Shown here: positions 11,492 to 19,537 of the stretch, one piece after another
Numbering within the stretch: the first letter of the stretch is position 1
Layout: the number at the start of each line of letters is the position of its first letter
Virus record (IMG/VR): IMGVR_UViG_3300023184_000610
Span: 1-20,572 of that record
DNA from: a virus
Length of the DNA stretch: 20,572 nucleotides
Reading direction: 5' to 3' (one strand)
Notes under the pieces: generated by a model
Database searches by the model: none
What the model was told of the DNA's origin: nothing
What the model saw: only the letters and a program-made list of their open reading frames with translations
Position numbers and translations under genes: made by a program

Positions 11492-11739
11492 TTTCGCAAC
11501 GCCAATGCTTTACGTGTCGGTCTACCTTGAGAATCTTTCATAGGTCCAGGCATACCACCCATTCTTGCACAAAACGATTTTCGACGAGCAGCATCTTTAG
11601 GTGACTTCGCTGCCTGCTTTGCTGACACAGGTGGTTTCAGATTCATACCTTGTGCTTTAGCAGACGCACGACCTTTAGCGTTCAAACCGCCAGTAGGATT
11701 CTTGCCTTCTTTGCGTTGCCACGCAGCAGTCTTAGCCAT
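11479..11739 (-). CDS. Small basic phage protein (RRKSFCARM family)
   Basis: This 86-residue, K/R/A-rich protein reads MAKTAAWQRKEGKNPTGGLN, then ARRKSFCARMGGMPGPMKDS and RPTRKALALRKWDC. The block A-x-RRKSFCARM-x-G-x(3)-PMKDSKGRPTRKALAL-x-KWDC is conserved in small proteins of diverse tailed phages, including cyanophages. A virion- or DNA-associated role is possible. It starts TAATG at the end of the upstream gene. The charge pattern suggests nucleic-acid binding. Confidence 0.8.
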   Translation of the reverse strand: MAKTAAWQRKEGKNPTGGLNAKGRASAKAQGMNLKPPVSAKQAAKSPKDAARRKSFCARMGGMPGPMKDSQGRPTRKALALRKWDC

Positions 11740-11894
11740 TACTTTTTCTTTTTAGCAGCGTTCATGTTGTCAACCAAGTTTGGGTACGGGCGACCAGCCG
11801 CTTTAGCCGAAGCCTTCGCAGCAGCCTTCTTCTTTGGGGACAGTTTCTCAGATTTTTTGGCAGGGTTTTTTGTTTCCCAAACAGGCTTACGCAT
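11739..11894 (-). CDS. Small basic Lys/Ala-rich protein, 51 aa
   Basis: This 51-residue protein reads MRKPVWETKNPAKKSEKLSP, then KKKAAAKASAKAAGRPYPNL, ending in KKKK. The block S-P-x-K-x-AAAKA-x-AKAAGRPYPNLVDNM is similar to small phage proteins that sit next to the RRKSFCARM family. It overlaps both neighbours as TAATG. A DNA- or virion-associated role is inferred from composition alone. Confidence 0.75.
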   Translation of the reverse strand: MRKPVWETKNPAKKSEKLSPKKKAAAKASAKAAGRPYPNLVDNMNAAKKKK

Positions 11895-12130
11895 TACTTC
11901 TCAGATTTTGCGCCGAACGCGCTGTTGATTTCTTCCATTGTAAGTTTGCCATCAAGCGATGCCTGAGCAAGTTTCTGTACCACTGTTGCACAAGCAGCAA
12001 AACCAGCAAGCACAGCCGACTTCCAAATCTCTAGTTCAGGAGCAATCACAGCACTACCACCAACGATAGCCAATGCTGAGGACAGGAACACTGCCACGAT
12101 ACGACCGAGGATGTCTTGTGCTTTTTTCAT
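11894..12130 (-). CDS. Two-helix membrane protein, candidate holin, 78 aa
   Basis: The ATG at 12130 shares ATGA with the upstream stop. An in-frame ATG at 12259 would lie wholly in the upstream gene. The 78-residue product has hydrophobic helices at about 9-29 (GRIVAVFLSSALAIVGGSAV) and about 36-54 (IWKSAVLAGFAACATVVQ), then a polar tail with DGKLTMEEINSAFG. The two-helix topology and its place beside lysis genes make it a good holin candidate. Confidence 0.75.
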   Translation of the reverse strand: MKKAQDILGRIVAVFLSSALAIVGGSAVIAPELEIWKSAVLAGFAACATVVQKLAQASLDGKLTMEEINSAFGAKSEK

Positions 12131-12294
12131 TCTGATTCCTTTGTGCTGAGAGTTAATGCTGCGTGTAACACTAATGATACACCAACCACCCATATAGCCT
12201 GTCTTAAGGTAGGACCTGACAGGGTGATGAGGACTAAGCCTGTGCCTGCGTATGTCCATGCGTTGTCTTTGAGTAAGTCAGTGAGGCGTTTCAT
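12127..12294 (-). CDS. Two-helix membrane protein, holin-like, 55 aa
   Basis: This 55-residue protein starts MKRLTDLLKDNAWTYAGTGL. Two hydrophobic segments (about residues 13-26 and 33-48, AIWVVGVSLVLHAALT) flank a Gly/Pro turn. It overlaps the end of the PA14 gene as ATGA and the next gene as ATGA. The pair of tiny two-helix membrane proteins resembles a holin/antiholin set, an inference from size and adjacency. Confidence 0.72.
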   Translation of the reverse strand: MKRLTDLLKDNAWTYAGTGLVLITLSGPTLRQAIWVVGVSLVLHAALTLSTKESE

Positions 12295-13772
12295 TTCCGT
12301 TTTATCTTACTACCTGCTGCTGTGAGGGTTGTCCCTGCTGCGATGGCGATAAGGGTTCGTCTTTCCCCTACAGGGATGTTGGAACCTGTTGGCACGTAAT
12401 CGTCAAATCCGCCGAAAATGTTGATGGTTTTTTCAAAGGCTTTACGGACTTTGGTTGGGGCTGCTTGGACTGCGGCTGTGAGTTCGGCTATCTGTGTCTC
12501 ATCTAGTTGTGCGACTTCGATGGTGGCAAAGATTTCTTCTGCTTGGTCCGAGGTGATGACAGCCAACACGTCAGGGTTGGTGGCTAGGGCTGTGGCTTGG
12601 TCGGCTGTTACTGCGGTGGCAAGGATTTGGGTGATAAGTGCTACTGCTTCTTCGGGGGCAAGGTTTGAGATTGTGTCTACAACGGCGGTGAACTGTTCTT
12701 CTGTGAGGGGAACGTCACTGTCGCCAGCGTCTAGGAGGGCTTGTACGACTTCGGGTGGTAATTCTGCGATTATGGCTGGTGGGAGCGTGTCAAGCGTTTC
12801 TGGTGCGTCTGAGGGCATGTCTAGTGGCAGAGGCATGGTGTCTGGTGGGTCTTCGACAAACGGTAGCGTATCGCGCGGATAAACAGTAGGGTATGTGTCC
12901 ACAGGGAATGGCATTGTGTCCACAACGTCAGGTGGGAGTTCTAATGTTTCTGGTAAATTTGTTTCAATCTCTGGTAGTACGAGGGGTGGTATCTCTGGCA
13001 TGGCTGGTGGCTCTATTTGTGGTAGAGGAACCGTTGCTGGCGGCTCTGGCATTGTTGGCTCTACTGGGATTGTGGCGATTATTTGAAGTGTCGTAGTAGT
13101 CAAGTTTGGTGGTACATCCACAGTCGTAGAGGGTGCAATAGTAGAAGTGGTCGTCGTTGTAGTCGTGGAAGAAGTTGTGGTGGTCCATGTTGTTGTTGTC
13201 TCCTGAATAGTTGTTACTGGAATATCGGTTGTGGTCGTAACCGATACTTGGCTATCGGTGGTGAACGCTTCATCGGGAACTATCTCAAATCCCTGACCAT
13301 CAATGTTCCAAGCCAAAAGTATGCACGTTCCCCCGCCGTTTTCGTACATCCACAAGTCTAGTGGCTGGCTGCCTGCACTAATGTCTATCTGTCCTGACTC
13401 CATCCAAGTGCAACCCTGGTCCCACCAGTCGCCCCATTCGTTGCCGTCAATGTTGATGATGCCACCGTCATCTGATGCCAACCAAAACTCAATCGTGTCA
13501 TGTTCAGGTATTTCGATAAAGCCTGTCATGTGAACCATGAACAAGTCGCCTGTGCAATCTAGGTATGGTTCACCGTCGTAGGAGCGGTTGATGTTGTTTT
13601 CCACTTCACTACCGCAAACGGTATACATGTGTTCTGACCGTGTTGGTGGTACAGAGTCAATGACGTAGTAGGTGGTTTGTAGTCCTGCTATCGGTTCAGC
13701 GTTAGCGGATGGTGCGAACAGTGCGAGTATTGCTACTGGCGCAAATATCAGCCAACGGTTACTTCGACCCAC
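12291..13772 (-). CDS. Large secreted, probably membrane-anchored PA14-domain protein
   Basis: This is 493 residues from a GTG at 13772. A signal peptide (about 1-25, cut after PSANA) is followed by a PA14-like beta domain (about 28-168, with FWLASDDGGIINIDG and WMYENGGGTCILLAW; cysteines at 53, 73, 121, 150). A threonine-rich linker (178-228), a proline-rich stretch (235-345) and an acidic helical region (about 345-450) come next. The C-terminus (460-493) ends in a hydrophobic run and KIKRK, like a tail anchor. PA14 domains bind glycans. It sits between a virion-type gene and the holin-like genes, so a surface or virion adhesin is likely. Confidence 0.78.
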   Translation of the reverse strand: MGRSNRWLIFAPVAILALFAPSANAEPIAGLQTTYYVIDSVPPTRSEHMYTVCGSEVENNINRSYDGEPYLDCTGDLFMVHMTGFIEIPEHDTIEFWLASDDGGIINIDGNEWGDWWDQGCTWMESGQIDISAGSQPLDLWMYENGGGTCILLAWNIDGQGFEIVPDEAFTTDSQVSVTTTTDIPVTTIQETTTTWTTTTSSTTTTTTTSTIAPSTTVDVPPNLTTTTLQIIATIPVEPTMPEPPATVPLPQIEPPAMPEIPPLVLPEIETNLPETLELPPDVVDTMPFPVDTYPTVYPRDTLPFVEDPPDTMPLPLDMPSDAPETLDTLPPAIIAELPPEVVQALLDAGDSDVPLTEEQFTAVVDTISNLAPEEAVALITQILATAVTADQATALATNPDVLAVITSDQAEEIFATIEVAQLDETQIAELTAAVQAAPTKVRKAFEKTINIFGGFDDYVPTGSNIPVGERRTLIAIAAGTTLTAAGSKIKRK

Positions 13773-14077
13773 GCCAATGTTTCTTCATCCCACATGTAGT
13801 CACCTTCAGGTTTTGGTGTTGGTGCTTGCCAATCATTGTTGGCATCCAACGACCATGATGCAAACGGTTGTGGTGCTACGAACTGGTCTTTGACAGCATC
13901 GTATGCGTAGCCAACACCTGCGTACTGTTTGCGAATACGATTTGTGTAACTGGTTTGAACCCATGTGCCACCAAGTAGTTTGTTGCACCACTCTGCGCCG
14001 TTGGCTTCGTGTTCGTCTGCTACAACGATTACTCGTAGGACTTTGTTGTTTGAATCTATTTCTGCGAAATGTGCCAT
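13748..14077 (-). CDS. Conserved phage virion/tail-associated protein, 109 aa
   Basis: This is 109 residues with an AGGAAA ribosome site. MAHFAEIDSNNKVLRVIVVA, then WCNKLLGGTWVQTSYTNRIR and KQYAGVGYAYDAVKDQFVAP, then FASWSLD match a conserved phage structural family (MAHFAEID... GGTW-Q-TS... YAG-G-Y-YD... PF-SW). Members lie near tail-fibre genes, as here, but the role is unknown to me. It overlaps the PA14 gene by 25 bases. Confidence 0.85.
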   Translation of the reverse strand: MAHFAEIDSNNKVLRVIVVADEHEANGAEWCNKLLGGTWVQTSYTNRIRKQYAGVGYAYDAVKDQFVAPQPFASWSLDANNDWQAPTPKPEGDYMWDEETLAWVEVTVG

Positions 14078-14086
14078 GTCTTTTTC

Positions 14087-15784
14087 CTATCCGATTGGGT
14101 ATCTAATAATAACAATTCCTGAACCGCCAGCACCAGAAGTAGCACCACTGGAGTTGCCTGAACCACCACCACCACCACCACCAAGATTGGCTGTACCAGC
14201 AGTTGCGTTATTAGATGTTCCTCCAGTACCACCACCGCCCGAACCTCCAGCACCAGCAGTGCCAGTACTTTCGTTAAAAGCACTACCACCACCACCACCA
14301 GCGTAGGTTACAGATGAACCAGTAATTGATGATGCTGTTCCAGCACCGCCTGCACCACCGTTAGAACCGCTACCAGCAGAACCTCCAGAACTTGCGCCGC
14401 CGCCACCGCCACCAGCATTACTTGGGTTTGCACCACCAGAACCTGCGCCGCCAGCGTTGCCTTGACCGCTAGTGCCAGTTCCAGCAGAACCACTGTTATT
14501 GTTTCCTGCACCACCACCTCCACCTGAACCGCCGTTGCCAGCAGCACCAGATGAAAAAGATTGTCCTCCGCCTCCACCTCCGCCAGACGAAGTAATAGCA
14601 CTAAAAACGGAACTAGAACCAGCATTACCACGACCAGCAACAACCCCTGTACCGCCTGCGCCAACAGTAACGGTATATGAAGTGCCTGCTGTTAAAGATT
14701 GTGTGCCTGTGAGCATGCCACCAGCACCACCACCACCGCCTCTGTCGGTTCCGCCTGCTGCTCCACCTGCGACAACCAAATACTCTGCGTTCACTAACGA
14801 AGGAGCCGCCACCGTAACAGTCACCGTACCAGTAGCCGTAAACGACCAAACCGTGTAATCACCCGAAGTAGACGAACTACCACCTGTAGCCGTAATTGTT
14901 AAACCTGTTGCATTTGCTGTAAGATAACGAAAAACAACAATACCTGAACCGCCGCTGCCAGCCACCCAAGGAGCAGAACGCTGACCAATGCCACCGCCAC
15001 CTGAACCAGTATTTGCTGAACCACTAGTAGGTGTACCTGTTCCTACAGCACCATTACCACCGATGCTTGAACCGCCAGTACCAGCAGTACCGTGCGCTCC
15101 CGCACCGCCACCTGCTGCGTATGTTACTGAAGCCCCCGTGATTGAAGATGCTAAACCAGCACCACCGTTGCCACCCAACAAAGCCGCACCGTTGCCGCCA
15201 GCCGCACCTGCACCACCACCACCGCCACCTGCGGATTGTGCAGCCGCGGATGGTCCCCAACTAGCACCACCAGCATTACCTTGACCTGCCGTACCTGCTA
15301 CAGCAGAACCAGCACTATCAAACCCACCACCACCGCCAGATGAACCACCTGTGCGACCAGCGTTGAATGAACCATCACGGTTTCCACCACCACCACCACC
15401 AGTGGAAGTGACGGAACCAAAAACAGAATCCGAACCGTTGTTCGCTTGACTTGTGTTGTCTACGGCAGTTCCGCTGCCACCCGCACCAACCGTGACTGTG
15501 TAAGAACCAGGTAGAAAAGATTGTGTGCCTGTGCGCATTCCTCCTGCACCACCACCACCACCAGTAGAGTTGCCACCCGCACCACCACCTGCAACAATTA
15601 AATAATCTACATCAACAACAGCCTGCGAACCAAACGACAAAGTACCAGTCGCACTAAAAGTGTGAACCTTATAAAACACGCCAGCAACAGAAACATACGA
15701 CTCGATACCACCATTAAAAGTTTGTTGCAACTTGTAACGAGGATTTGCGTTCACATACTGTGAAACTTTTGTTCTACTACGCAT
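14087..15784 (-). CDS. Glycine-rich tail fibre/adhesin, 565 aa (two modules)
   Basis: This 565-residue protein has two glycine-rich modules (about 50-290 and about 330-565). Each opens with a beta strand like VDYLIVAGGGAGG or AEYLVVAGGAAGG, then GGGG-rich repeats, and ends in SGIVVFRYLT or SGIVIIRYPIG. Between lies a beta linker (DYTVWSFTATGTVTVTV). The N-terminus shares RSR-x2-V-x-Q-x-V-x3-NP with the next gene upstream. Poly-glycine-II-type adhesins of this kind cap phage fibres and recognise host receptors. It shares TAATG with the upstream gene. Modules were read by eye. Confidence 0.85.
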   Translation of the reverse strand: MRSRTKVSQYVNANPRYKLQQTFNGGIESYVSVAGVFYKVHTFSATGTLSFGSQAVVDVDYLIVAGGGAGGNSTGGGGGAGGMRTGTQSFLPGSYTVTVGAGGSGTAVDNTSQANNGSDSVFGSVTSTGGGGGGNRDGSFNAGRTGGSSGGGGGFDSAGSAVAGTAGQGNAGGASWGPSAAAQSAGGGGGGAGAAGGNGAALLGGNGGAGLASSITGASVTYAAGGGAGAHGTAGTGGSSIGGNGAVGTGTPTSGSANTGSGGGGIGQRSAPWVAGSGGSGIVVFRYLTANATGLTITATGGSSSTSGDYTVWSFTATGTVTVTVAAPSLVNAEYLVVAGGAAGGTDRGGGGGAGGMLTGTQSLTAGTSYTVTVGAGGTGVVAGRGNAGSSSVFSAITSSGGGGGGGQSFSSGAAGNGGSGGGGGAGNNNSGSAGTGTSGQGNAGGAGSGGANPSNAGGGGGGASSGGSAGSGSNGGAGGAGTASSITGSSVTYAGGGGGSAFNESTGTAGAGGSGGGGTGGTSNNATAGTANLGGGGGGGSGNSSGATSGAGGSGIVIIRYPIG

Positions 15785-16713
15785 TACGCTACCGTCACAG
15801 TCGTGTTACCAGTCGAAGTAAACGAATGAATCGTGTACCCACCCGAAGAAGTAATAGTTCCACCACTCACCGAGATACCTGCTGAGGATGCTTCTGAAGT
15901 AAGGTAACGGAAAATCACGATACCTGAACCGCCAGCACCACCAGTACCAGACTGTGAAGCACCGTAGTCATTTCCTGCACCGCCACCGCCACCGCCAGTA
16001 TTTGCTGTTCCTGCTGTCGGGCTGGCAGTTGTCACTGAGCCTGCACCACCACCGCCTGTACCACCAGCACCAGCAGTATTTCTTGCACCACCACCACCAC
16101 CGCCTGCACGGGTCACTGAACTGCCTGTGATTGATGATGCCAAACCTGCACCACCTGCGCCACCAACACCACTTACACCCTGATTTGCACCGACTGCGCT
16201 AGCACCACCACCACCAGCACCACCATAACCACTACCAGTACCAGTTGTTAGACCACCACCAAAACCTTGACCAGCGGGAGAGGCAGCACCACCAGCAAAA
16301 GCGTTGCCACCGCCTGCACCACCACCACCAGAACCACCTGCACCACCAATACCTGCACCTAAATCACCACCGCCGCCACCGCCACCGCCAGTAGACGTGA
16401 TTGAAACAAACGAGGAGTCGCTACCAACAGTACCCCTGCCAACATTAACTGCACCAGCACCGCCAGCACCAACAACAACCGTGTATGAACCAGCACCAAC
16501 ACTGATAGCAGAACGATTTTCTAAAGTTCCGCCACCACCAGTTGATTCGCCAATAACCGAAGAACGATAACCACCCGCACCACCACCAGCAGCATCATCT
16601 GCACCACCACCGCCACCAGCAGCAACAATCAGATACTCAACAGTTACAGATGGATTAATCCAATTCTTTACAGACTGACCAACCCGTGACCGAGTATCGT
16701 AACGAAGCACCAT
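15784..16713 (-). CDS. Glycine-rich tail fibre/adhesin, 309 aa (one module)
   Basis: This 309-residue paralogue of the downstream gene has an N-terminal anchor (DTRSRVGQSVKNWINPSVTV), one glycine-rich module opening EYLIVAAGGGGG and ending SGIVIFRYLT, then a linker GGYTIHSFTSTGNTTVTVA at the C-terminus. That linker is the same kind that precedes module two in the 565-residue protein, yet here the gene stops straight after it. A likely adhesin component. Ends in TAATG with the next gene. Base usage is heavy in GGT/GGC repeats, so many spurious frames occur here. Confidence 0.83.
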   Translation of the reverse strand: MVLRYDTRSRVGQSVKNWINPSVTVEYLIVAAGGGGGADDAAGGGAGGYRSSVIGESTGGGGTLENRSAISVGAGSYTVVVGAGGAGAVNVGRGTVGSDSSFVSITSTGGGGGGGGDLGAGIGGAGGSGGGGAGGGNAFAGGAASPAGQGFGGGLTTGTGSGYGGAGGGGASAVGANQGVSGVGGAGGAGLASSITGSSVTRAGGGGGGARNTAGAGGTGGGGAGSVTTASPTAGTANTGGGGGGAGNDYGASQSGTGGAGGSGIVIFRYLTSEASSAGISVSGGTITSSGGYTIHSFTSTGNTTVTVA

Positions 16714-16722
16714 GCTTCGACC

Positions 16723-17085
16723 CTACGAAATCTGGTTAACGTAGCCAGTAAGAAGAATCACATCAGCAGTAGCAGCAAACGCCTTCACAACCTTCGTGTT
16801 CTGCAAAATAAGACCAGGAACAACAAGAACCAAACCCGACTCAGCCGCAATCGTCAACTCGATATTCCCATCAGCAGCCGTAGCAGTACCCCACTCCAAC
16901 GTGAGTTTCACAGCCGAAGAAGAAGTATTGTTTGCATACATCCAAATCTCATCAAACAAACCAGCAGTAGTAACCGTTGTGTAACAAGTGTGAACTGTTA
17001 CCGTCGCAGCAGTAGACGTACCAGTAACCTTGATACCCATACCATCAGTAGAACCCGATAGTTTCTTTTTCGTAAATGTTGCCAT
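16723..17085 (-). CDS. Beta-rich tail/virion protein, 120 aa
   Basis: This 120-residue protein has AAGGAG close to the ATG. It is T/A/V-rich and beta-stranded (GIKVTGTSTAATVTVHTCYT, DEIWMYANNTSSSAVKLTLE, ESGLVLVVPGLILQ). It resembles small phage virion proteins next to tail fibres, possibly a fibre collar or trimerisation element. No specific family is claimed. It is followed by the Gly-rich adhesin genes after 9 bases. Confidence 0.72.
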   Translation of the reverse strand: MATFTKKKLSGSTDGMGIKVTGTSTAATVTVHTCYTTVTTAGLFDEIWMYANNTSSSAVKLTLEWGTATAADGNIELTIAAESGLVLVVPGLILQNTKVVKAFAATADVILLTGYVNQIS

Positions 17086-17093
17086 GATGCTCC

Positions 17094-17663
17094 TTAACTA
17101 AAGATTTGAACTGCAATAACGTTTTGGTCTGAATCCGAAGGTGACGCTGCCGTAGCCCATGTTAGTGCATTACCCGCACCAGCAGAAGTCAACACATACC
17201 CAGAAGTACCAGCAGCCAACCACGCAACACCATTAGTTGCAGTCGAATCAGCATTAAGAATCGAACCGTTGGTACCAACAGGCAAACGATTCAACGCCGA
17301 ACCATCAGTAACAAGAACATCGCCCTTGGTTGTGAGAGTAGAAGCAACCTTGTTTGCTTGGTCAGCGTCAGTAGCAGTAAAAACTGGGTAACAAGTAGCA
17401 CCAGCAGCATGAGAAGCAGCAGTAGTACCATCCTGACCGCGAGTAATACTTGACAACGAAGAACCCGTACGTGCTGCCACCAAAACTTTTTCTTCGGTGC
17501 TAAGACCTGGGTCAATAACCATAAAGAACGGACCTGAAGCAGTGGTCGTCCAGTTCGTTACATCGCCAGTGAGCAAAGCAGAAGTGTCACCAGCAGTAAT
17601 GGAGTTGGTCAGGGTACAAGCAGGTGCCGCACCAGCGTAAGACCTTCTCGTTGCGTATGCCAT
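17094..17663 (-). CDS. Tail-fibre-type protein, 189 aa
   Basis: This 189-residue protein has AGGAG near the ATG. The N-terminal module (about 22-95) includes SITAGDTSALLTGD, EKVLVAARTGSSLSSITRGQ and DGTTAASHAAGA. It aligns with the same interval of the gene at 19538-20425 (ITSGDTSVTV, LTVERGYNGTTAAAHTAGA). The rest holds fibre-type repeats: ATDADQANKVASTLTTKGDV, LNRLPVGTNGSILNAD and GVAWLAAGTSG. A fibre or fibre-linker role is likely. Confidence 0.78.
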   Translation of the reverse strand: MAYATRRSYAGAAPACTLTNSITAGDTSALLTGDVTNWTTTASGPFFMVIDPGLSTEEKVLVAARTGSSLSSITRGQDGTTAASHAAGATCYPVFTATDADQANKVASTLTTKGDVLVTDGSALNRLPVGTNGSILNADSTATNGVAWLAAGTSGYVLTSAGAGNALTWATAASPSDSDQNVIAVQIFS

Positions 17664-17671
17664 TTCTGCTC

Positions 17672-19534
17672 CTAATCTTGTACTGAACGCATTGTAACAG
17701 TGCAGGTGCCTTCAAGGTCCCAGTTGGACTGGTATCCGTCAATCACCTGAAATTCTAAATCTTCCATAACTACCGAATATGTTTCAGTATTTTCTTGGTA
17801 GTTTATCACACGCGGGTTAGTAACCAAGTCCCTTAATGCTTGAAGTTCTGTTTCGACATCAAAATAGTATTCGGTGTCATGGACACGCAAACGGTGATGC
17901 ATCAAAATAGGCACCCTGAATACTTGGCTTCGGGCTGGGGTGGCATATGCTCTTGCCATCCATCGGGTTAAGGTTGGTCCGACAAGGGCTGAGTAGCGTG
18001 TGAAGTCCAGTTTGAAACGTGCTTCAATGAACTTGGATTGTGGTCCTGTTGCCACTGATTCTGTAGCCAAAGCCAAGTCGTGTGGTGTCATCGACTGGTA
18101 TGTGCCAGAGTCCAATGAGATTGATGGGGTGATTGTCCCGTAGAGGGGTGTGGAACGAATATCAAATTTGGCTACGAACTTGCGGTCAGGGATACCCCAA
18201 CGGTAGGTGCCTGTGGTCAGTTCTGCTGTAGTAACAAGGTTCGCTGAGTCCTCAACATAGATGCCGTCACCTGATACAGAGAAGATACGTTTGTTGTTGA
18301 AGGTTGCTACAGCCAAAACGTTCGCTGTCGAGGTCAACATCAGGTCTGAAGCATGGGCTGGTGTGTTTGTAGAAATGAAAGTTGAAAGGTCTAAACGTCC
18401 TAAACCTGTAGAGGTGCCATCGTATTGTGACCAGTTAAACCACACATATCGTTCGTCGGCTGTGAAAGAAACCACGTTACCAGTGGTGGGGATAAGTGCA
18501 CCTGCTACAAGGTTCGATGCTGAGTCCGTGGTTGCGTAACGTACACCTTTGTTTGTTCCGATAAGTATTGCGCCAAGGTATCCGTAAACAACCAAAGGTA
18601 TTTCACCTGATGGTAGTTCCAATGCGACAACAGGTTGGTCGAGGACACCTGCTGAGGTAATAGTGATTTTGTAGATTGCACCACGGGTACCTGCATATCC
18701 TGCAGCGTAAATGGCGTTTTGTCCTGCAGCGAAACTTACCCAGTTCCATGTGGCTATCGGATGGGCGTAGTCATCACCTGCGATGTTGCCTGCTGGGTCA
18801 TAGTACAGGTCTGTAGCGTAACTTGCCGCGCTGTCACCGCTAACAATGAGATGTCCTTTAACGAAGTCAACAAAATAAAGTTGGTGACCGTAAGCAACGT
18901 TTGATGCTGTGTGTGCTGCGTTGACTTTCCACAACCCGAAACTGCTAGTTAAACCAGCGTATGTCAAATAGATGTTTGTTCCATCGGTAGCCATGTCACG
19001 CGGAGTTAAAGCAGGCAAACCTGTTACAGCAGTCCATGTTGGTGATGTTGCATATGGGTCAGTCGAATACAGAACCGAAGAACCATCAACAATGTAAACC
19101 TCTACATCGGTAGCAGCAATCAACAAGTTGGTGTTCGCAGAAGTACGCGACTCCTTAACCGTGTTTAACAAAGTCACCTGACCCTTAGTCCAAGGGTTCA
19201 CACCTTTAGACGAAAAAAATCTGTAATCCTGTGCTTCAGCAGTATCCGCATACTTTTGACCTGCACCATAATGCCAAGACGTTTCACCTCTACGCCACAA
19301 CCCTTGAGGGTTAATAGCAGCCTCACCAGGGCTAGTTGACTGGTCAACAGAATCACGGACACGCGGCTCAAAACCTCTAGTGAACTGATTAGATTTCTGG
19401 TCGATGAGAAATGGTCTGCCGTTAATAGCAACAGGGAAAATGTCTGGTACTAAAGAAGTGCTAGTTGCCCCACCAAAGAAACGTGGCGGCGGTTTAAAGA
19501 ACGAATCGGTGAAACGCAAAAGGTTATCTGCCAC
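17672..19534 (-). CDS. Large beta-rich tail/baseplate protein, 620 aa
   Basis: This is 620 residues from a GTG at 19534 with AAGGA about 9 bases upstream. Repeated beta segments (LLIAATDVEVYIVDGSSVLY, DMATDGTNIYLTYAGLTS, GHLIVSGDSA, GAILIGTNKGVRYATTD, RYVWFNWSQYDGTSTGLGRL) suggest a WD/kelch-like beta-propeller over about 110-420. A C-terminal beta domain (about 440-620) follows, with FDIRSTPLYGTITPSISLDS and VVMEDLEFQVIDG. It is probably a minor tail or baseplate protein. Assignment is by shape and position. Confidence 0.75.
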   Translation of the reverse strand: MADNLLRFTDSFFKPPPRFFGGATSTSLVPDIFPVAINGRPFLIDQKSNQFTRGFEPRVRDSVDQSTSPGEAAINPQGLWRRGETSWHYGAGQKYADTAEAQDYRFFSSKGVNPWTKGQVTLLNTVKESRTSANTNLLIAATDVEVYIVDGSSVLYSTDPYATSPTWTAVTGLPALTPRDMATDGTNIYLTYAGLTSSFGLWKVNAAHTASNVAYGHQLYFVDFVKGHLIVSGDSAASYATDLYYDPAGNIAGDDYAHPIATWNWVSFAAGQNAIYAAGYAGTRGAIYKITITSAGVLDQPVVALELPSGEIPLVVYGYLGAILIGTNKGVRYATTDSASNLVAGALIPTTGNVVSFTADERYVWFNWSQYDGTSTGLGRLDLSTFISTNTPAHASDLMLTSTANVLAVATFNNKRIFSVSGDGIYVEDSANLVTTAELTTGTYRWGIPDRKFVAKFDIRSTPLYGTITPSISLDSGTYQSMTPHDLALATESVATGPQSKFIEARFKLDFTRYSALVGPTLTRWMARAYATPARSQVFRVPILMHHRLRVHDTEYYFDVETELQALRDLVTNPRVINYQENTETYSVVMEDLEFQVIDGYQSNWDLEGTCTVTMRSVQD

Positions 19535-19537
19535 CGT

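Noticed and set aside
12418-12882. Plus-strand 154-residue frame opposite the PA14 gene
   Set aside because: It is antisense to a well-supported gene, with Ser/Gly/Val-rich low complexity and no ribosome site.
14308-14858. Frames on both strands in the glycine-rich genes, such as 14308-14664 (-) and 14472-14858 (+)
   Set aside because: They are by-products of repeated GGT/CCA triplets in the real genes; products are low-complexity V/L/A or P-rich strings.
14087-16713. CAC/CCA-rich tracts as a CRISPR array or microsatellite
   Set aside because: No regular spacer/repeat unit exists; the tracts encode glycine runs in two coherent minus-strand genes.
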